Assembly (NCBI GenBank): GCA_937901485.1
Contig: CALGTT010000194.1
Location: forward strand, 1 to 6,330
DNA from: an uncultured Ruminococcus sp.
GTDB taxonomy: Bacteria > Bacillota > Clostridia > Oscillospirales > Ruminococcaceae
Reading direction: 5' to 3'
Length of the DNA stretch: 6,330 bases
Under the pieces are notes generated by a model, which worked only from the letters and a program-made list of their open reading frames with translations, was not told the origin of the DNA and did not search any database. The position numbers were made by a program, and so were the translations under genes. Below are positions 1 to 5,938 of the stretch, piece by piece. How positions within the stretch are numbered: the first letter of the stretch is position 1; the number at the start of each line of letters is the position of its first letter.

Positions 1-45
1 GGCACGGGCACAGAAGTGAGCTGGGTGGATATTCTCAGAAAGTAA
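1..45 (+). CDS. C-terminal end of an unidentified upstream gene (partial)
   Basis: Frame 1 is open from the first base and reads GTGTEVSWVDILRK followed by TAA at 43-45. The reading is short, so it could be chance. It is supported by the intrinsic terminator on the same strand about 95 nt downstream, which needs a plus-strand gene to its left. Fourteen residues are too few to recognise a family. Between the stop and the terminator there is only a small GCGG/CCGC hairpin at 47-58 without a T-run. Confidence 0.5.
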   Translation, partial: GTGTEVSWVDILRK

Positions 46-140
46 TGCGGTAAACCGCGCTGCTGCGTGAAACGAGGACTTTCCGTCCACCGTACACATA
101 CTCTCACAAAGAAATGATTCACAATAAATAAAAATATGTG

Positions 141-173
141 GAAATCTCCGATTTATCGGGGATTTCTTTTTTT
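141..173 (+). terminator. Rho-independent terminator of the upstream gene
   Basis: A 10-bp stem, GAAATCTCCG (141-150) with CGGGGATTTC (157-166), has one T-G wobble and a 6-nt loop, and is followed directly by seven T (167-173). It insulates the partial gene at the left edge from the glycanase gene, whose -35 box starts only five bases after the T-run. Confidence 0.85.
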
Positions 174-177
174 ATGC

Positions 178-206
178 TGGAAAATTCAGGAAAGCTGTGC
201 TATAAT
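178..206 (+). promoter_or_regulatory. Sigma-A type promoter with extended -10 for the glycanase gene
   Basis: The -10 box TATAAT (201-206) is perfect and is preceded by TGC, giving an extended -10 (TGnTATAAT). Seventeen bases upstream lies TGGAAA (178-183), which matches TTGACA at four of six positions. Transcription should start near 212-214, giving a leader of about 50 nt before the ATG at 265. Confidence 0.75.
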
Positions 207-212
207 AGAATG

Positions 213-237
213 GATTCCCCGTGCGCTTTGGGGAATC
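213..237 (+). promoter_or_regulatory. 5' leader stem-loop of the glycanase mRNA
   Basis: A perfect 8-bp stem, GATTCCCC (213-220) with GGGGAATC (230-237), has a 9-nt loop. It sits at the predicted transcript start and ends 13 nt before the Shine-Dalgarno sequence. It lacks a T-run, so it is not a convincing terminator. A 5'-terminal hairpin of this kind could protect the mRNA from 5'-end decay; this role is inferred. Confidence 0.5.
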
Positions 238-264
238 ATTTCAGAAAAACAAGGAGGAATCAAC

Positions 265-2391
265 ATGAAGCGAAAGCACCTGCACTTGCCCACACGCTTC
301 ACCGCGGCTCTGCTTGCCCTTGCGTTCGGCTGTACCTGTCTGACAGGCTGCAGCGATCAGGAGGCGGACAAGCCCGTCAGCTCCGTTTCCGAATCCGCTG
401 TGACGGAACAGGAAACCGAGGAAACTGCGGAAACAGAGGCAGAAACCGAAGCAATTACCGAAACCGAACCGACCACCACGGCACATGTCAGCCCCGTGGA
501 GACTGTGACCTCCGCGCTCGGCACACAGATCGACGTGGACGCGACACTCAACCGCAATAACGACAACACCTACCAGACCGGACTCTCCCAGTTCATCACT
601 GAGGGAGACACTGTGAATTCCTTTACGTTCGTGTTCTATGCGGGGGACGGCGTTTCCAACATCGGTACCTATAAGGGCGGCTGCGGCATTTCCGTGACCG
701 GAGACTGCACCGCCGCAACGGATGAGGGCTGGTACCAGTCCGATGACTTTTCCGTCACGGCGCAAGGCTCGTACTGCGAGGTCACATGGAATGTTCCCGC
801 TGAGATCCAGCCCTTTGTCGATCCCAATGGTGATGTGCTCGTCGGCTACTGGTGGGGCAATACCACGACCGTACAGCTCAAAAACGTCATCTGCAATTAC
901 ACCAGAACCGCACAGCTTCCCGTGGATGCGACCGAAACCATCGCGGTCGGACAGACGCTCAATTTCAACAACGAGGAGACGAAAAGTGTGAACGTTTCCC
1001 TTGCGGATGTGCTCGGAGAGGGATGCACACCGCAGGCGATCACCTTTGACATCCGCGGAGGCGGCAGCTTCGGCAAATTTACCGGCGCGTTCGGCATTAC
1101 CACCGAAAAGTGGCACCAGACCGACACCATCGCGATCCTGACAGAAAGCTCCGACCTGAGCCTGACCTGGATCCTGCCCGATGAGGTCAAGTCCGCCGTT
1201 CCCGCAGATGCGGAAGTCATGCTCGGCTACTGGTGGGGCGAAACTGCGGCACTGACACTGGAAAACATCACCGTGAAATATGCCTACGGTACGGGCGGCG
1301 CACCGGAGAAGAAGCCCGAAAGCACGGAAAATGCGGAAAGCAAACCTGACAATACAGAAAATACGGACAGTAAGCCGGAGGGCGGAACAGACATGACAAA
1401 AGCAAATGCGGCAGCAATCGCGGCGGATATCAAGGTCGGCTGGAATCTCGGCAATTCGCTTGACTGCTACGATGTGACAAAGGCAGAGACGGGCTGGGGA
1501 AATCCCGTCACAACAAAGGCAATGATCGACACCGTAAAGGCGGCAGGCTTCAATGCCGTGCGCATTCCGGTTTCGTGGACGGATCATATCACCGATGATG
1601 GCACGATCGACAGCGCGTGGATGGACAGAGTGCAGGAGGTCGTGGACTACTCGATGGACAATGACCTGTACACCATCATCAATGTGCACCACGATGACTA
1701 CACATGGCTCAACCCGACCTATGCTGAGGAAGCGGCAGTCAAGGCAAAGCTGACAAAGATCTGGACACAGATCGCGGCACGCTTTCAGGATTACGGCGGC
1801 AAGCTCCTGTTTGAGGGCATGAATGAGCCACGTATTGTCGGCAGCACCTACGAATGGTCGGGCGGCACGGCGGAGGAGCGCGATGTCATCAACCACCTGC
1901 ATCAGGCGTTTGTGGATACCGTGCGCGCATCCGGCGGCAACAATCCCGACCGCACGCTCATTGTCACCACACACGCCGCATCCGTTACCAGCAATGCCGT
2001 GGAGGGACTGGTCGTGCCGCAGGATGGGAACATCATCGTTTCCATTCACAGCTATGCACCGTGGAAGTTCTGCTTTGCCGATCACCCCAACGACAAGACC
2101 TTTGACGACAACGGCAGAGCCGAGATTGAGAAGAACATGGACTATCTCTACGGCACGTTCGTCCAGAACGGCATTCCGGTCATCATCGGCGAATTCGGCG
2201 CGGAGAACAAGGGCAATTCCGCTGACCGCGCGGCGTATTATTCCTACTACATCAGCACAGCCAAGGCGCGCGGCATTCCCTGTTTTATCTGGGATAACGG
2301 CGGCAAGAACAGCTTCGGTCTGCTCGACCGCAAGAATTGCACATGGTACGACCAGAGCATTCTTGACGGAGTGATGGCAGCGGCGAACTGA
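265..2391 (+). CDS. Lipoprotein GH5 endoglucanase-type glycanase with two CBM80-like modules
   Basis: This is a predicted surface lipoprotein of 708 residues that cuts beta-1,4-glucan-type plant polysaccharides. The ATG at 265 is chosen over an in-frame ATG at 136 because AAGGAGG (251-257) lies 7 nt upstream, and because the longer form would start inside the preceding terminator region and ahead of the promoter. Residues 1-28 form a lipoprotein signal ending in lipobox LTGC with C29. A Glu/Thr-rich spacer covers about 36-75. Two related modules follow at about 88-215 and 225-341; each has a GYWWG motif (W196/W197 and W323/W324), an upstream EGWYQ or EKWHQ motif (W156, W283) and a TWNVP/TWILP strand. 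An exposed adjacent Trp pair plus a more distant Trp resembles the binding face of ruminococcal CBM80. A Pro/Glu/Asn/Lys linker (about 346-375) leads to the GH5 domain (about 378-705) with GWNLGNSLD, R433, H475-H476, acid/base E521 in FEGMNEP, HSY at 595-597, nucleophile E643 in GEFGA, and W676. The set of motifs suggests subfamily GH5_4 (endoglucanase, xyloglucanase or mixed-linkage glucanase). There is no dockerin. The family call is firm; the exact substrate is not. Confidence 0.93.
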   Translation: MKRKHLHLPTRFTAALLALAFGCTCLTGCSDQEADKPVSSVSESAVTEQETEETAETEAETEAITETEPTTTAHVSPVETVTSALGTQIDVDATLNRNNDNTYQTGLSQFITEGDTVNSFTFVFYAGDGVSNIGTYKGGCGISVTGDCTAATDEGWYQSDDFSVTAQGSYCEVTWNVPAEIQPFVDPNGDVLVGYWWGNTTTVQLKNVICNYTRTAQLPVDATETIAVGQTLNFNNEETKSVNVSLADVLGEGCTPQAITFDIRGGGSFGKFTGAFGITTEKWHQTDTIAILTESSDLSLTWILPDEVKSAVPADAEVMLGYWWGETAALTLENITVKYAYGTGGAPEKKPESTENAESKPDNTENTDSKPEGGTDMTKANAAAIAADIKVGWNLGNSLDCYDVTKAETGWGNPVTTKAMIDTVKAAGFNAVRIPVSWTDHITDDGTIDSAWMDRVQEVVDYSMDNDLYTIINVHHDDYTWLNPTYAEEAAVKAKLTKIWTQIAARFQDYGGKLLFEGMNEPRIVGSTYEWSGGTAEERDVINHLHQAFVDTVRASGGNNPDRTLIVTTHAASVTSNAVEGLVVPQDGNIIVSIHSYAPWKFCFADHPNDKTFDDNGRAEIEKNMDYLYGTFVQNGIPVIIGEFGAENKGNSADRAAYYSYYISTAKARGIPCFIWDNGGKNSFGLLDRKNCTWYDQSILDGVMAAAN

Positions 2392-2414
2392 TTGACGGAA
2401 AACTGCATCAATGA

Positions 2415-2448
2415 AAAAACCGCTGTACGCTGGGGTACGGCGGTTTTT
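2415..2448. terminator. Bidirectional intrinsic terminator between convergent genes
   Basis: A 14-bp stem, AAAAACCGCTGTAC (2415-2428) with GTACGGCGGTTTTT (2435-2448), has one T-G wobble and a 6-nt loop. It ends in a T-run on both strands. It starts 23 nt after the glycanase stop and lies 7 nt beyond the stop of the minus-strand lipoprotein gene, so it can serve both. Confidence 0.88.
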
Positions 2449-2455
2449 GTATTGT

Positions 2456-3601
2456 TTATTTTCCCAGTGTCGTATACCGGAATTTCAGCGTATCATGCAC
2501 CGGCACGTCTTCCTGCGTCAACAGAAGTATCGTGCCGTCACTGCCGAACTCCGTGTACATCCGCTGTTCCTCCGTTTCTGCGGCAGGCAGACGGTAGACG
2601 TTCACGGATTCTGCTGCAAAATCAAGCCCCACAAAAGTGCTGTCCGCTTCCGTGCTGCCTGTAATCCCGAAAATCAGGGCTTCTTCCATGCAGTCGGATT
2701 TGAGATGATCCAGATAGAAATTGGGAATCTTCACCGGCGCAAACGTGTCCCCCTTACGCCGGAGCACTGTGACATCACGCGCGGTGGAAATGCAGTAATA
2801 ATCCCCCATAATGCGCAGTGCCGTAATCTGAGCGTTTGCCTCAAACGGGATGGTTTCCGTTTTCTCTGCGCCGCCCTCTCCTGTCAGCCACAGCAGCTCC
2901 GTGCTGCCGTCAGTCGCCTGCAGCGCGATCACAATTTTCCCGTCCACGCAAGTCATGCCAGCCGGCGAGCGCGTTTCTTCGTTCGTGTGCGTGTAAATGC
3001 GCCGGCTTTCCGCCGTTGTCAGGTCATAGAGCCGGACGCTCCATGCCTGCAAATCCGCTTCATAAAAGAGGTAAGCAATCGTGGTATCGTTTAGCGGTGC
3101 GGCATATTGCACAATATTGCCTGCCGCGTACTGGTCAAGCGTCCGGAATTCCTGCGCCTTGGTGTCATATACCGCAAGCATTCCCTGAAATCCACCTGCT
3201 TCATAGTCCTCCCATGCCCTGATCATGCCGAGATACTGCCCCATGGTGAAATTTGCCGTGCCATAGCTGAGAAGCGCGGGGGTGTCTGCGAGCTTCTGAT
3301 AGGAATCAGTTGCCGTGTCGTAAATGCCAAGCTCCATTTTGTCGCTTTTCTGCGCGTTTTTATCCTCGCGCTCCAGCATAAGCTCCATGAAAATGCAGTC
3401 ACCGGCAAGCGAGAGGTTCCAGATCTTGCCGTCCACCGGAATTTCTGCCTCCGTCCATGGCTGCGGTACGAGAATTTCACTGACCGCCGCGTCGCCCTGA
3501 AACGGGGATGGTTCTGCCTGTTCCGGCGCGGCTGTACAGCCTGCGGAAACAGCTGTCAGCGCAAGCGCGAGAAGAAATATTGAAAACCTGTTTTTATGCA
3601 T
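2456..3601 (-). CDS. Predicted lipoprotein with beta-propeller-like repeats, function unknown
   Basis: This 381-residue exported protein is not assigned to a named family. The start at 3601 (MHKNRF...) is chosen because it opens a lipoprotein signal: basic N-terminus, hydrophobic stretch FSIFLLALALTAV, lipobox VSAGC with C22. The frame stays open 67 codons further upstream, but that part reads through the GC-rich hairpin element, has a Pro-rich nonsense character and would bury the signal. The Shine-Dalgarno sequence is weak: GGAGAGG lies 13 nt from the ATG. The mature part has repeated short beta-strand units of the kind found in propellers, with look-alike segments YDTATDSYQKL (94-104), YDTKAQEFRTL (145-155) and YDLTTAESRRIY (192-203), and a GKI or GDY turn preceding strands (59, 221, 266). 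No catalytic motif is visible. A binding or scaffold role on the outer face of the membrane is inferred from fold type only. It is convergent with the glycanase gene, so the two are not co-transcribed. Confidence 0.8.
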   Translation of the reverse strand: MHKNRFSIFLLALALTAVSAGCTAAPEQAEPSPFQGDAAVSEILVPQPWTEAEIPVDGKIWNLSLAGDCIFMELMLEREDKNAQKSDKMELGIYDTATDSYQKLADTPALLSYGTANFTMGQYLGMIRAWEDYEAGGFQGMLAVYDTKAQEFRTLDQYAAGNIVQYAAPLNDTTIAYLFYEADLQAWSVRLYDLTTAESRRIYTHTNEETRSPAGMTCVDGKIVIALQATDGSTELLWLTGEGGAEKTETIPFEANAQITALRIMGDYYCISTARDVTVLRRKGDTFAPVKIPNFYLDHLKSDCMEEALIFGITGSTEADSTFVGLDFAAESVNVYRLPAAETEEQRMYTEFGSDGTILLLTQEDVPVHDTLKFRYTTLGK

Positions 3602-3671
3602 CCTACACTCACATCCTCTCCAATATACTTCATTGGGATCATTCTCTTCTAGTACTATGTAAAATCTAAAT

Positions 3672-3785
3672 CTTGAATGAAAAAGCGGGACTCGGGGGCG
3701 CAGCCCCCGCATATCCCTCCCCCGCTTTGCGGGGGAGGTGCCGCCGAATGGCGGCGGAGGGGGCAACTCTTGATTTCTATTCAAG
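3672..3785. repeat. GC-rich multi-hairpin palindromic element with inverted ends
   Basis: Three perfect hairpins lie in a row: CGGGGGC/GCCCCCG (3693-3709, loop GCA), CCTCCCCCGC/GCGGGGGAGG (3716-3738, loop TTT) and GCCGCC/GGCGGC (3740-3755, loop GAAT). GCCCCC (3703-3708) can alternatively pair with GGGGGC (3759-3764) and enclose the second and third hairpins as a three-way junction. CTTGAAT (3672-3678) and ATTCAAG (3779-3785) form inverted ends. The composition contrasts sharply with the AT-rich flanks. This pattern is typical of short dispersed intergenic repeats (REP/MITE-like), but only one copy is in the window, so repetition in the genome is inferred. Confidence 0.6.
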
Positions 3786-3857
3786 TGAATGAGTATCATC
3801 AAGTTTTAGTTTTTACAAACTACTAGCATAACATCAGAAGAAACGCGTTTTAATTAT

Positions 3858-3886
3858 ATTATACATACGATATTTTTATTTGTCAA
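3858..3886 (-). promoter_or_regulatory. Perfect-consensus sigma-A promoter for the propeller lipoprotein gene
   Basis: On the minus strand TTGACA (3886-3881) and TATAAT (3863-3858) are separated by exactly 17 bases; both hexamers are full matches to consensus. It points toward the lipoprotein gene starting at 3601. Transcription would begin near 3851, giving a leader of about 250 nt that includes the whole hairpin element. The -35 overlaps an imperfect palindrome TGTCAATTGGCA (3881-3892) that could be an operator, though this is weak evidence. Confidence 0.75.
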
Positions 3887-4019
3887 TTGGCATTTTCTAT
3901 AAAATATGTGAGCTTGTTATGTATAAATCCCATAATACCCATCACCCCGTATGCACCGCACATCCGGACATTGCCGGTGCTTTTCAGGTGCGCGGAATGC
4001 GGAGAACGGAAATACATTG

Positions 4020-4049
4020 TTGAAAATGTACGAACAAAATGCTTATATT
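4020..4049 (+). promoter_or_regulatory. Candidate distal promoter for the kinase-like gene
   Basis: TTGAAA (4020-4025) and TATATT (4044-4049) each match consensus at five of six positions, with an 18-base spacer. If used, the kinase gene would have a leader of about 205 nt. It competes with the extended -10 candidate further downstream. Confidence 0.4.
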
Positions 4050-4121
4050 TTAGACAAAACGCAGAAAATCCATGTTCTGTCAATTTTTTATGGAAAAAAT
4101 GGTGCATTTTCATGTGGAATG

Positions 4122-4130
4122 TGGTAAAAT
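4122..4130 (+). promoter_or_regulatory. Candidate proximal extended -10 promoter for the kinase-like gene
   Basis: TGGTAAAAT fits an extended -10 (TGn then TAAAAT, five of six). No good -35 lies at the right distance, which is tolerated when TGn is present. It would give a leader of about 125 nt. Confidence 0.4.
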
Positions 4131-4211
4131 AGATACATGGTCTATCAATAAGAATTTTATCATATCATGAAAGGTCAGCCGCATACATCATCATGGAACG
4201 AAGCTGGAATC

Positions 4212-4224
4212 TCCCGCGTCGGGA
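4212..4224 (+). promoter_or_regulatory. Small hairpin in the leader of the kinase-like gene
   Basis: TCCCG (4212-4216) and CGGGA (4220-4224) pair perfectly around CGT. It lies 21 nt upstream of the ribosome binding site. No riboswitch class is recognised in the surrounding leader. Confidence 0.3.
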
Positions 4225-4261
4225 ACAATCTGCGTGCTGTACCAAGAGGGAGTGTATTGCA

Positions 4262-4882
4262 ATGAAGTATCCGATCATCACAATCGAACGCGAATACGGA
4301 AGCGGCGGTGTTCTCATCGGCAAGCGTGTTGCTGAGGAGCTGGGCATTCCGTTCTACAATCACGAAATTCTCGAAATGGCTGCGGAGCGCATGGGCGTGC
4401 CGATCAGCAAGCTGGAGGGCGCGGAGGAGAATTCCCCCAAGAGCTTCCTGTATTCCCTGCTGCTCAACTCCAACCCCAACAGGGCAATGGAGGACAATAT
4501 TCCGATTTCCGATAAGGTGTACCTGATGGAAACCAAGATCATCGCGGAGCTTGCAGCGCAGGGCCCGTGCGTGATCGTGGGAAGATGTGCCAACCACATC
4601 CTGCGTGAAAACCCGAATCATTTCAGTGCGTTCATTTATGCCCCCAAAGCATACCGCCTGAAATTTGCACAGACCGCCTATAATGTACCGGAGCGCGAGA
4701 TCGAAACGCTTCTGCCGCGTGTGGACAACCGCCGCGAGAAGTTCTACAACATCAATACCGGCGGCAACTGGCATGACAAGGACAACTACACACTCTGCCT
4801 GAACTCGTCCAAGTTCGGCGTGGAGGGCTGTGTGGATATGATCATCCACGCGGTCAAGGCTCTGCCCGATCCGGCGGAGTGA
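4262..4882 (+). CDS. Cytidylate kinase-like family protein
   Basis: This 206-residue cytoplasmic P-loop protein belongs to the cytidylate kinase-like group (Cytidylate_kin2 type), in which a nucleoside monophosphate is the presumed phosphate acceptor; activity of this branch is poorly established. The ATG at 4262 is chosen over 4193 because GAGGGAG (4246-4252) lies 9 nt upstream and the protein then begins with the family-typical ITIEREYGSGG. The phosphate-binding segment is REYGSGG at 10-16, with K21 shortly after and then RVAEELGIPFYNHEIL (22-37). PCVIVGRCANHIL at 102-114 is the second conserved block. RVDNRREKFYNINTG (153-167) supplies the Arg-rich lid-like part, and NYTLCLNSSKFG (175-186) the C-terminal strand typical of the family. 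The length is normal for the family and no residue is obviously missing. The gene is monocistronic, with a terminator about 40 nt after its stop. It is unlikely to be the essential housekeeping Cmk, whose motifs differ. Confidence 0.85.
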   Translation: MKYPIITIEREYGSGGVLIGKRVAEELGIPFYNHEILEMAAERMGVPISKLEGAEENSPKSFLYSLLLNSNPNRAMEDNIPISDKVYLMETKIIAELAAQGPCVIVGRCANHILRENPNHFSAFIYAPKAYRLKFAQTAYNVPEREIETLLPRVDNRREKFYNINTGGNWHDKDNYTLCLNSSKFGVEGCVDMIIHAVKALPDPAE

Positions 4883-4920
4883 TCGCGGAGCTGTTTGCTC
4901 CGATGCCAATGTATACAAAC

Positions 4921-4954
4921 AAAACCCATGCAGATGTGTGTCTGCATGGGTTTT
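4921..4954. terminator. Bidirectional intrinsic terminator between the kinase and GTPase genes
   Basis: A perfect 14-bp stem, AAAACCCATGCAGA (4921-4934) with TCTGCATGGGTTTT (4941-4954), has a 6-nt TGTGTG loop. The stem itself ends in T4 on each strand. The minus-strand tail (TTTTGTTTGT) is the more T-rich, so it should work best for the metal operon, while still lying just 38 nt past the kinase stop. Confidence 0.85.
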
Positions 4955-4962
4955 CTGTAGTA

Positions 4963-5925
4963 TCAATAGAAAGTTGCCACTTCCTGTTCGGGTGCGTCGG
5001 AGAGCACGACCTCCTGCACCTGCAATACCGGGCCTTTGCCGCGGTAGAGCTTGTGACGCTGTACGGAGATCTTACCTCTGATCTTCACCCACTGGCGCGT
5101 GTCGAGCATGGATGCCTTGCTCCATTCTGCCGCGATGCCGCAGTACTGGATGTCATCCACACAGCAGGTCATGACATGTCTGCCCACGGCAAACACGCCC
5201 TTGGGGAAGGACGGATCGAATGCCACCACGCCGCGGAAGCTCATGATCTTGCCGTGGTACTTCTCCGGTTCTTCCATGATGTCACGGTACCAGAGCGCGT
5301 AATCCTCATCGTTCAGGTCGATCTCTGCCGCCTCCACATCGAACGGAAGCGGATCTTCGATATCATCGTATGCCACCTCGCCCGTGGTCGTTTCATAGGC
5401 GATCTGTGTGCGTCTGCTGATGCCGCGCACGATCTTGTGGAATTCCACCTCGTCCATCACGCCTGCCTCAAAGCGGTTGAATACCACCAGCTCCGATACG
5501 TTGATCTTGTCCACCACCAGTCCGCGCATGTTCGCGTTGTAGCTTAAAAATGTATTGGAATCCACAAAGCACATTGCCTGATACACTGCCCATTCCATCG
5601 GGAGCGCGTCAAACATCTCCTGGATCGTCCACATGCCGTTGTACTCCAGAACGACACGCGTCGCGCCGCTTTCCTTGAGCACATTTCGCAGATTTTCCTC
5701 GTTGAAATCCGCCTTGTCCTCAATGACATGCATCGTCACGCACTGCTTGGGATACTTCGAGAAATCATATTCCTCCTCGCCCTCCTCACACAGCAGGAGC
5801 AAGGTCTTTTCGCCGTTGTTGAAGCGTTCATCCTCCAGCGTTTCCTGAATGAACTTGGTTTTGCCGGATTCCAGAAATCCCACAAAGAGATATACCGGAA
5901 TATCCTCGATCTGATTCATCTGCAT
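4963..5925 (-). CDS. CobW-like P-loop GTPase fused to a YcgQ/TIGR03943 (DUF1980)-like C-terminal domain
   Basis: This is a 320-residue soluble protein, probably involved in metal handling. The start at 5925 has AAGGAGG 6 nt upstream (5932-5938); a second ATG two codons in is too far from it. Residues 10-175 resemble the G3E/CobW GTPase fold: strand VYLFVGFLESGKTKF with Walker A G16-T23, LEYNG (93-97) in the place of the usual E-T-S-G, CFVDSNTFLSY (119-129), and VVFNRFE (147-153) in the place of NKxD. The CxCC metal site of classical COG0523 proteins is absent; at that place it has CEEGEEEYD (46-54). Residues about 220-310 read GKIMSFRGVVAFDPSFPKG, then FAVGRHVMTCCVDD with C254-C255 and D257-D258, then QWVKIRGKISV. 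This matches my memory of the soluble end of YcgQ/TIGR03943 proteins, the partners of YcgR permeases. No membrane segments are present. It is the second gene after a CobW-type chaperone with an 11-nt gap. GTP binding is likely; hydrolysis and metal specificity are uncertain because the base-recognition motif is altered. Confidence 0.78.
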   Translation of the reverse strand: MQMNQIEDIPVYLFVGFLESGKTKFIQETLEDERFNNGEKTLLLLCEEGEEEYDFSKYPKQCVTMHVIEDKADFNEENLRNVLKESGATRVVLEYNGMWTIQEMFDALPMEWAVYQAMCFVDSNTFLSYNANMRGLVVDKINVSELVVFNRFEAGVMDEVEFHKIVRGISRRTQIAYETTTGEVAYDDIEDPLPFDVEAAEIDLNDEDYALWYRDIMEEPEKYHGKIMSFRGVVAFDPSFPKGVFAVGRHVMTCCVDDIQYCGIAAEWSKASMLDTRQWVKIRGKISVQRHKLYRGKGPVLQVQEVVLSDAPEQEVATFY

Positions 5926-5931
5926 GGGAAA

Positions 5932-5938
5932 CCTCCTT
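5932..5938 (-). promoter_or_regulatory. Shine-Dalgarno sequence overlapping the upstream stop codon
   Basis: On the minus strand the sequence TAAGGAGG joins the TAA stop of the CobW-type gene (5939-5937) to the ribosome binding site of the next gene, whose ATG begins at 5925. The arrangement favours translational coupling of the two proteins. Confidence 0.75.

Larger units (their letters stand above)
3887..4192. other. AT-rich intergenic stretch between divergent genes
   Basis: I see no supported gene here. Open frames on both strands (around 3883-4132) overlap each other, lack ribosome binding sites and resemble no family. A 6-bp stem, GCACCG (3953-3958) with CGGTGC (3975-3980) followed by TTTT, is a weak hairpin of unknown role. 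Two candidate plus-strand promoters for the kinase-like gene lie at 4020-4049 and 4122-4130. Confidence 0.5.

Noticed and set aside
47..58. GCGG/CCGC hairpin just after the first stop codon as a terminator
   Set aside because: The 4-bp stem is short and no T-run follows. The hairpin at 141-173 is a far better terminator.
136..264. N-terminal extension of the glycanase from the ATG at 136
   Set aside because: It would run through a terminator and the promoter, has no ribosome binding site and would place the lipoprotein signal internally.
241..2085. Minus-strand open frame of 614 codons across the glycanase gene
   Set aside because: It is antisense to a gene with clear signal peptide, modules and catalytic motifs. 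Its product is rich in Cys, His and Arg with no recognisable domain, as expected for a shadow of GC-biased codons.
2392..3583. Plus-strand open frames of up to 227 codons opposite the propeller lipoprotein gene
   Set aside because: They are antisense shadows with Cys/Arg/His-rich translations, and one runs through the terminator hairpin at 2415-2448.
3672..3785. CRISPR array or tRNA-like structure in the GC-rich hairpin region
   Set aside because: There are no regularly spaced direct repeats and no cloverleaf. The structure is a single set of different palindromes.
3602..3802. N-terminal extension of the propeller lipoprotein through the hairpin element
   Set aside because: The extension has a PPPPP run encoded by the palindromes and no ribosome binding site, and it precedes a complete lipoprotein signal peptide.
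3883..4132. Overlapping open frames on both strands in the AT-rich gap (76 and 81 codons)
   Set aside because: Neither has a Shine-Dalgarno sequence nor any recognisable domain, and the two overlap almost entirely. The minus-strand frame also starts inside the region upstream of a strong promoter.
4879..5547. Plus-strand open frame of 222 codons opposite the GTPase-like gene
   Set aside because: It begins within the kinase stop region, runs through the 4921-4954 terminator and lies antisense to a gene with a Walker A motif and a strong ribosome binding site.
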